From Isoetes taiwanensis (lineage: Eukaryota > Streptophyta > Lycopodiopsida > Isoetales > Isoetaceae), in assembly GCA_021234155.1 (NCBI GenBank), contig JAJEKV010000033.1, forward strand, positions 10,614,163 to 10,678,162: a stretch of DNA of 64,000 nt, given 5' to 3'. This document shows, piece by piece, positions 58,454-64,000 of this stretch (positions within the stretch are counted from its first letter, which is position 1; the number at the start of each line of letters is the position of its first letter). The notes beneath the pieces are model-generated. The model was not told where the DNA came from. It ran no database searches and saw only the letters and a program-made list of their open reading frames with translations. Position numbers and translations under genes: made by a program.

Positions 58454-59288
58454 CCGGGACCTCCGGATAGCACTTCCAAACAGAGTCCAAAGACACAGAC
58501 AAGCACGATCGTGAGACATCGGCGGTGGTTGCAAGCGTCGAGGGATGGACACCCAGACGGAAGTGCATGGTGCTTGACATAAATGGTGTCTTGTACGGCA
58601 CACATAACAATGAGAGGAGAATGAACCAAAAATCTTGCATCCACCACAAAGCGAACCATGTTGTAAAAGCGCAAGTAAGTACCTCATTTGCGCACTGGGG
58701 TATCATGAGTTTGTGGAGTGGGCTTCTGCGCAGAGGTTTGATGTTGTGATTTGGAGTGCTTCTCTACTTTGGAATACAAGGGATATGGTGGATGCATTGT
58801 TCCCTGATTTGCAGACCAGATTCTTGAAGATATATGGTCAAGAGCATTGCTATGCATGCGAGCATCCAACCAGCACAGAAAAGCAACTTTTTTTCAAGGA
58901 GTTGAAGGTTGTACTTGAGGATTTTCCTCAATATCATGGTATGATTTTCTTGGTTGATGACAGCCTACACAAAGGGTTTCTAAACCCTGCACATACAACC
59001 GCTCCTGTTATGCCTTTCAAGGGGCAAGAAGAGGACAATTTTTTGCAGAAGTTTGTGTGTTCAGCTTTGGAATACTTGTCTTCTCATACAGTACAGGAAA
59101 CGGTCTCACAAATTGATATCACTGATGCATGGTTGGCCCCGGAGACAGTTGCAGTGCTGGATTACTGTCTCAACAACTACTTTGTCTCGGCCTATTATAT
59201 CCTCAATGCTCCTCTTGAAGTACAAAGGCAGCTGCTGGGCACCCTTCCTGGCGACGAGCATGACTTTGAAGACTTCGATGCCTCATGA
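58454..59288 (+). pseudogene. Gene A, 3' exon: FCP1/NIF-like HAD phosphatase domain
   Basis: After LINE 2 the frame continues 'PPDSTSKQSPKTQTS' and then must change at about 58500 and again at about 58680. The domain shows HAD motif I 'MVLDINGVLYG', in which the second Asp of the usual DxD is Asn (the DxNG form also occurs in other plant NIF-like proteins). Motif II is in 'RFDVVIWSASLLWNTRDMVD' and the motif III/IV acidic pair in 'IFLVDDSLHKGFLNP'. FCP1-type enzymes dephosphorylate Ser, for example on the RNA polymerase II tail. The domain ends 'EHDFEDFDAS' at 59288. Linking it to the RING exons rests on the restored frame across LINE 2 and on position. Confidence 0.7.
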
Positions 59289-59719
59289 AATAACCATTGT
59301 ATACTACTTTTTTGTAATATATATGCATGATTACTTTGTGTTATCTTGAGTATTGAGTGATCTTGTAAGATGTCTCTAATCTTGAGTGTACAATTTTCTG
59401 TAATATATATCAAGCTTACTCTCCAATACTACAAGCATTGTTTCCAATACTAAAATACTCCAATACAGCAGTCCAATACTACAAAACTTGTCTCACAAGC
59501 ATTGTCTCCAATATAATGACCAAAATTTGAGACAAGTACACAAGTAACTACAGACCTGTCAAAATGATAAAACAACCAGGTCAAAGCATATTCAACCTTC
59601 ATATGGAAGACTGTCAAGGATCATCTGGTGAGTAGCCTGATCAAGGGAAAATCTGTTGGTGCCAGGAATCTGATTCATCTCAAACTTGATAGCTGATACG
59701 TGATGACTGTACTGGAAGG

Positions 59720-62700
59720 TCAGGCCTTGTCTTCAAGTAGTTCCCAAGTACCATCGGGCTGGACAGCATAGTACAAACCAGCCAACACATGTTCATCGAC
59801 ATTGAAGGTCTGACCCCAGCTATCCTTGACAATTCTGTCAAGGATATGCCTCGGCTTAACACATTTCACCACATAGAAATCTGCATTCTCCTGATTTCCC
59901 TCCTCGGCTACAACAGCAAAGTTATCACCTTCCTCTATGTTTCCACTAAGCCATTCTCCATCACCTTCAAAAAATGCCTCATCAATTTCGTCTTCAGTAC
60001 CTTCGCCAGTAGACTTTTCTGGCTTTAGAGTAACATATTTCCAATTCTTTAACCTCTGCTTGTTCACACAAGATGACCAGTTTCCTTTCAAACAGTTACC
60101 ACAGAAACAACTTAAACCTCTATGAGCCACCCTTGTGCTTGATTTGGGCAAGTATGTCCTGATGCTGTGTATAATCTTGGTCCCTTCTACCCTGACACAG
60201 TCCAGCCGGTCTGTCCTATCAACATCATCCTTTCCAATGAACCAGAAGTGCCTGCAAAAAGCCAGCAACAAGTATTGCAGTTCACATACAGTACAGAGGC
60301 AAAATACAGCATTAAGATGAATGCAGATAGCATATTACCTCTTGATGTTCCCGTTGCTGGCACCTTCATTCCAACGCGTAGCGAATTCACAGGCATCAGT
60401 AGCACCCCTAAATCTCACTCCATCATACTTGAGCTGCTCTCTAGTGAATGCCCCTTTAAGGATTGCCCCTTGCCCATCGTGCTCTCCCTTACCATGGGCT
60501 GTCCCAAAGAAATTCCATATTATTTCCTTCCCTAGCTCGTGGTGATATCTTGGTAGGAAATAGAATGGCCGGGCAGATTTGAATTGGCTAGAACAACCAT
60601 CTGACCAAACTATATGCCTGGAGAATTCTATACCATTTGATACTAGCCATGAATTGTGCTTTCTAAGTCGGTCTTTGCACAAAAGAGTGTCATGAATCTT
60701 GCCATCACTCAAGTAAAAATGGGTTTCCTTCAATAGCTTTTCGATCCCAGTCTGTTGTCCATCCTATCGTGATGTGGGCGAGAATTGTTATCCGGTCATT
60801 GTGGCAATCTTTGGCTTTGAACCTCCCTTTGTATTTTTATCTTTGTAATTCTCTGCAAAATCAATCACGAAACAATGGTGCCATCTTGGATATTGTCGGG
60901 CAACTCTGAATTGCATGGCCACGCCATCTAGCCCCCAGAATTGTGTGGCACGAATATCTTCAATGTGGAACACAGGATATGAAATGAAATCCTTCCGCTT
61001 AGTTCTCTTGTAAGACAATCTAAGGGGTGGCTTTGGTCCTTTCTTTTTTTCCCCTTGCCATTTGAGGTCTCATCTTGTCTGCGGCTTTCAGTTGTGTCCC
61101 CATTTGCCTTGGATTTCTTACTTTTGTTTCCCTTCTTCTCAACTTGTGCTGCAGCTTCAGGCTGTGTCCCACCAGCTACCTTGGATTTCTTACTTTTATT
61201 TCCCTTCTTGGTGGCATTGGATCTTTTCTTTCTGCCGCCACCTGGCACTTCCTTGGTAACGCAGACTGCAACTCCAATCTGTAACAAGGTCTGTAGCATA
61301 TATTACAGAAGATTAGCGCAAGTTGAAAGCACAAAAGCAGTATTCAGCGGATGACAGCACATATCAGCATGCTTCAGCAAGCAATAAAGACTTTATTACC
61401 TTTTCAAACGTCTTCCATTCAAGCAAGAACTCATGATTCTCTCTTTCTCTTGGACATATAGGAAGACTTTTTATGCCACACTTCTGACATGTCTACATCA
61501 AGCAGTCATGTTTATACCATTCTTCACCCTCGCTCTTGTTGCAAACCCACGGTCCTCGAGGCACCATTTGGTTGAGTCATACACGTATGTTGGTGGCCAG
61601 ACAATTCTCACCAGATCCACAGACGTCGCAGGTGCACTTGCACTCTTCACCATGGAATCCAGTTTTCGCTGACCTTAATGTATTCAGTGCTACCCTGGCA
61701 TACTCCAACTTCATATGGTATATGCAACAACAGGTTTCCCTTTCTGATACTTTCTTTACATAAATAGGCTTCAACTTCTCGAAAGCCTTTAAGCAAACAG
61801 GGTGTTCAGGATGTGCCTTTTTGTAGTGTTGATATAGCTGCAGCTGAATGGTGGCCTTTGGTTAGGAATATTTATGTAATAATAGCAAAAAAAAAAAAAG
61901 AATGTATGGAAACTTGTACCTATGTGACCTCCATAAGGTGCAAGGGATAAGAAATTCGGAAGCCTGACTCTCCAACAGTGTTCACAACATCTTTCTTGCA
62001 AGGAGAGACTCTGCTATTTTGTTTCCAGAATTCTGTTATGCTTTGCTTGCAAGCAGGGGTGAGAGAATCACACCTCAACCTCCTTTGGAAACAAGACCAC
62101 GGACCATTTCCAAGGAAGGCTTCCGATTTCCTTAATGCAGCAGTTGCAATAGTTGACCTCATGCAACCTATCATAAGAAAATTACACATTAATCAATGAA
62201 CATATCCGGCAAAGATGACTCGCCCAGATACAAGCACTTGAAAGCATGAAGAAGCACAGGCATGAAAGCAAGAATTAGATGTACCTAACAGCCCTGCCAT
62301 AGTGGAATTGCATCTCGATTTTGTGGAAGAAGCCATCACAAGTGTAGAGGTTCTGGCTCTCCAAATATCATGGTTCCTTTGCCTCTTTGTGGCTGCCATT
62401 GTCTGTTTCAAGTTGTTGAGCAGCACCCCCGCTGCCTTGCACTCCTTTGGATTTGGCAAAATTCCAGGTTCTGAGATTTCCATTTCGTGGTGATGAACCA
62501 CCCTCTTCATCACATCGGCCTTGAGTTCGGGTGAATGCTTTTTGGTGAGCTTATTGAAGTAATCAACTACTTGCTTGGCTATTTCTTGCCTGCGTCTCAT
62601 GCTCAGATCCTCCCGTTCAACCGCTGCTTTTTTCATCTTATTCCGTAATCTGTATTCTCTCTTTCTCGCTGCATCCAATTTCTTGTAAATTGCAGAGGAA

Positions 62701-62834
62701 ACTGGATCTTCACGTGATATTTCCTGTGTTGCATTGACATCCAACAAATCTGGAACACTGTATTGGGATTCATCAGGCCGAAAATCCAATGCTAAACGTG
62801 TGATTGCCTCCAGGCCGGTATCAGGGAGCGCCAT
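59720..62834 (-). pseudogene. Gene B: DDE-type transposase-like protein, five exons, with nonsense codons
   Basis: Exons 62834-62285, 62167-61929, 61855-61400, 61290-60339 and 60251-59720 join at GT-AG sites in consistent phase (about 905 residues; an upstream ATG at 62948 is also open). Features: a basic helical N-terminus ('DAARKREYRLRNKMKKAAVE'); a Cys/His-rich middle part ('CKCTCDVCGSGENC', 'TCQKCGIKSLPIC'); a Lys-rich linker; then the catalytic-looking block 'CFVIDFAENY', 'HIVWSDGCSSQFK' and 'FFGTAHGKGEHDGQGA'. This motif set occurs in large uncharacterised transposase-like proteins of animals and plants. Stops near 61578, 61490, 60788 and 60764 and an A-run frameshift near 61045 show decay. 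It converges on gene A, with 430 bp between the stop codons. Confidence 0.75.
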
Positions 62835-63097
62835 GAAATTCCTGAGAGAGGGAGGATAAGTGAATTGGAGGGAGAATTTTTGCGGGCCATGACGAAGTAA
62901 TCCAATTTGCAACGTACTACCACACCACTCGCGCGAAAATCCAGCCAAAATCCCACAATCATTTTCCTAACGGTTCGTTCGTGAGGTGGACGTGTGAGTA
63001 CATGAAGGGCGTAAAAAAAAATGACGGGCAGTTACACCCATCAGCACCCAGATTAAGCAAAAGCAGGGGTGCTTTAAGCGGGCTAAAACCCTGCTAT

Positions 63098-63121
63098 AAG
63101 CATGCGTCCGGACGCATGCTT
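63098..63121. repeat. Perfect 24-bp subterminal palindrome
   Basis: aagcatgcgtcc is followed at once by its exact reverse complement. It lies 27 bp inside the right end of the large transposon and is not mirrored at the left end. Confidence 0.9.
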
Positions 63122-63148
63122 TTGATACCCACCAGCATACTTTCACCC
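63121..63148 (-). repeat. Right terminal inverted repeat of the large transposon
   Basis: On the plus strand it ends gatacccaccagcatacttt then caccc, followed by the AAAG duplication at 63149-63152 and gattgggctctcc. Confidence 0.85.
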
Positions 63149-63294
63149 AAAGGATTGGGCTCTCCAACCTTCACAAATATGATTACATGTTTGAAGATTG
63201 AGAAAAGAAACCTTCCTACCTTTTGATAGCCACTTGATTTAGAAAATTGTAGCCCCTCACCTTTTGAGAAAATGGAGCGTAGAAAGACAGGATG

Positions 63295-63548
63295 TTTTTT
63301 TGCTGGTGGTGTACAAAAAAACGAAATTCAAGCACTAAATCAGCACCTTCATAGGTAACATGTGTGATCGGGGCTTCACATTACTAATATGCTCATTATG
63401 TTATACATAACTAAAGAACATCCTAATATTTTTTGAAGGGCAATGAAGGGCAAGGGAAGGGCAATGAAGGGTAGCTTGAAGGGCAATCAGCACCTGTTAA
63501 GCACCCTATGTCCTGGACTGCTTTATTGTACACCACCAATAAAAAAAG
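63295..63548. mobile_element. Small TIR element related to the large transposon
   Basis: The ends are inverted: tttttttgctggtggtgtac on the left and gtacaccaccaataaaaaaa on the right. The left end continues aaaaaaacg...agcactaaatcagcacc, close to the left end of the large transposon (gctggtgggtagcaaaaaaa cg...agcactagcaccagcacc). It encodes nothing. Internally it has tandem gaagggcaat words at about 63437-63486. It is absent from the left copy of repeat R. Confidence 0.65.
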
Positions 63549-63622
63549 ACCCGACATATACATCTCGTTAGAACTGTAATTAATAGTGGAAATTCAATAC
63601 TATAAACATATTAATATTATTG

Positions 63623-63692
63623 GCTAGCTTGCCCGAGTGGTCTAAGGGGGACGACTTAAGATCGCCTGCAGTCACGTGCGCGTGTTCAAATA
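63623..63692 (+). pseudogene. tRNA-Leu(UAA)-like relic, copy 2
   Basis: This is the same segment as 36905-36987 (gctagcttgcccgagtgg, anticodon loop cttaaga, variable arm). The T-arm is deleted after gcgcgtgttcaaa, so it cannot form a tRNA. Confidence 0.65.
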
Positions 63693-64000
63693 AATAATGG
63701 ACAAAACCAACACTGTGGAGATGATTTTAATGCGAGAAAAGATAGACCCAACCAAATTAAAGATTGGCCCACAACTATCATATTCATAATGGAAGTACCC
63801 ACCATTAGCATATCAACAAATGCTAGACAAAATTAAAGGTCGAGCTCTAGAGATGACTTTAATGAAGAAAGGATTGGGCTCTCCAAAGATTAAATAGAAG
63901 TAAAGAATGAGCTATAGAAATGTACACCTTGGCACCGTAAAGAAGGAAGATTTGATTGCTAATATTGTTGGGGTAGTTTGTGTGAATTGCTATACTTAGT

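Larger units (their letters stand above)
37208..63148. mobile_element. Large two-gene DNA transposon with TIRs, interrupted by two LINEs
   Basis: The ends are inverted copies. Left 37208 onward reads gggtgaaagtatgctggtgg, and the right end at 63148 reads the same on the minus strand. About 27 of the first 28 bases agree. AAAG flanks both sides (37204-37207 and 63149-63152). A paralogous empty site, gaagaaaggattggg, lies at about 63868-63882. Inside are two convergent genes: gene A (37560-59288, plus) with RING and FCP1-like phosphatase domains, and gene B (62834-59720, minus) encoding a DDE-type transposase-like protein. Two LINEs sit in gene A; without them the element is about 7.6 kb. The 4-bp duplication would fit a superfamily such as Sola, but I cannot assign it from memory. 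Confidence 0.82.
63221..63880. repeat. Flanking repeat R, right copy (holds the empty target site)
   Basis: This is collinear with 36776-37207 but contains a 250-bp insertion (63295-63548). Its right end, gactttaatgaagaaaggat, preserves the uninterrupted sequence into which the large transposon inserted in the left copy. Confidence 0.85.

Noticed and set aside
1-64000. CRISPR arrays, bacterial operons or phage genes
   Set aside because: No regularly spaced direct repeats with unique spacers. Spliced genes, poly(A) retroelements and plant families show nuclear plant DNA.

Overview
The window is a stretch of land-plant nuclear DNA dominated by transposable elements. The plant signals are a spliced ferric reductase oxidase gene, relics of pentatricopeptide-repeat, EMS1-like receptor kinase, F-box and arabinogalactan galactosyltransferase genes, and plant-type Ty3/gypsy and LINE elements. 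A fern or another seed-free plant with a large repeat-rich genome is my guess. This is inference only; nothing here fixes the species.

Layout. 1-7072: gene relics (a PPR gene split into oppositely oriented halves and an EMS1-like kinase relic) and diverged duplicated sequence with a retroposed fragment. 7073-19849: a 12.8-kb chromovirus (Ty3/gypsy with chromodomain) on the minus strand, with both LTRs, a primer-binding site, a polypurine tract, an open integrase-chromodomain ORF and broken gag/RT/RNase H. Its roughly 4.3-kb leader carries four palindromic hairpins. 20004-20511: a palindromic foldback element. 23802-27056: a Ty3/gypsy gag-protease fragment that abuts a truncated galactosyltransferase pseudogene (27230-28604). 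29480-30117: an F-box-associated relic. 30646-33577: the one host gene that looks intact, a seven-exon FRO reductase of 754 residues. 33890-36260: satellite-like repeats. 36776-63880: the most interesting region.

The 37208-63148 interval is a 25.9-kb DNA transposon. It has matching terminal inverted repeats of about 28 bp, a 4-bp AAAG target duplication and a recognisable unoccupied copy of its target site at about 63856-63885. It carries two convergent genes. Gene A (plus) encodes an unknown N-terminal region, a coiled coil, a RING-H2 finger, a basic/acidic linker and a C-terminal FCP1/NIF-like HAD phosphatase domain. Gene B (minus) encodes a five-exon protein of about 905 residues that looks like a DDE-type transposase (motifs DFAENY, SDGxxxQFK, HGKGxxDGxGA). 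Two related LINEs of one family have landed in coding exons of gene A. Removing them, with one copy of each target duplication, rejoins gene A in frame and leaves a transposon of about 7.6 kb.

The two LINEs share four ORFs: a small ORF0 of about 100 residues, ORF1, ORF2 (endonuclease plus reverse transcriptase) and a short ORF3 that overlaps or abuts the end of ORF2. ORF0 and ORF3 are conserved between two clearly diverged copies. I know of no description of either ORF, so they are the best candidates for something undescribed beside the two-gene transposon. A 3-kb insertion inside the second LINE itself contains two nested foldback elements and a spliced-looking captured gene fragment. Gene B has several nonsense codons and gene A has frameshifts, so this transposon copy is probably dead.
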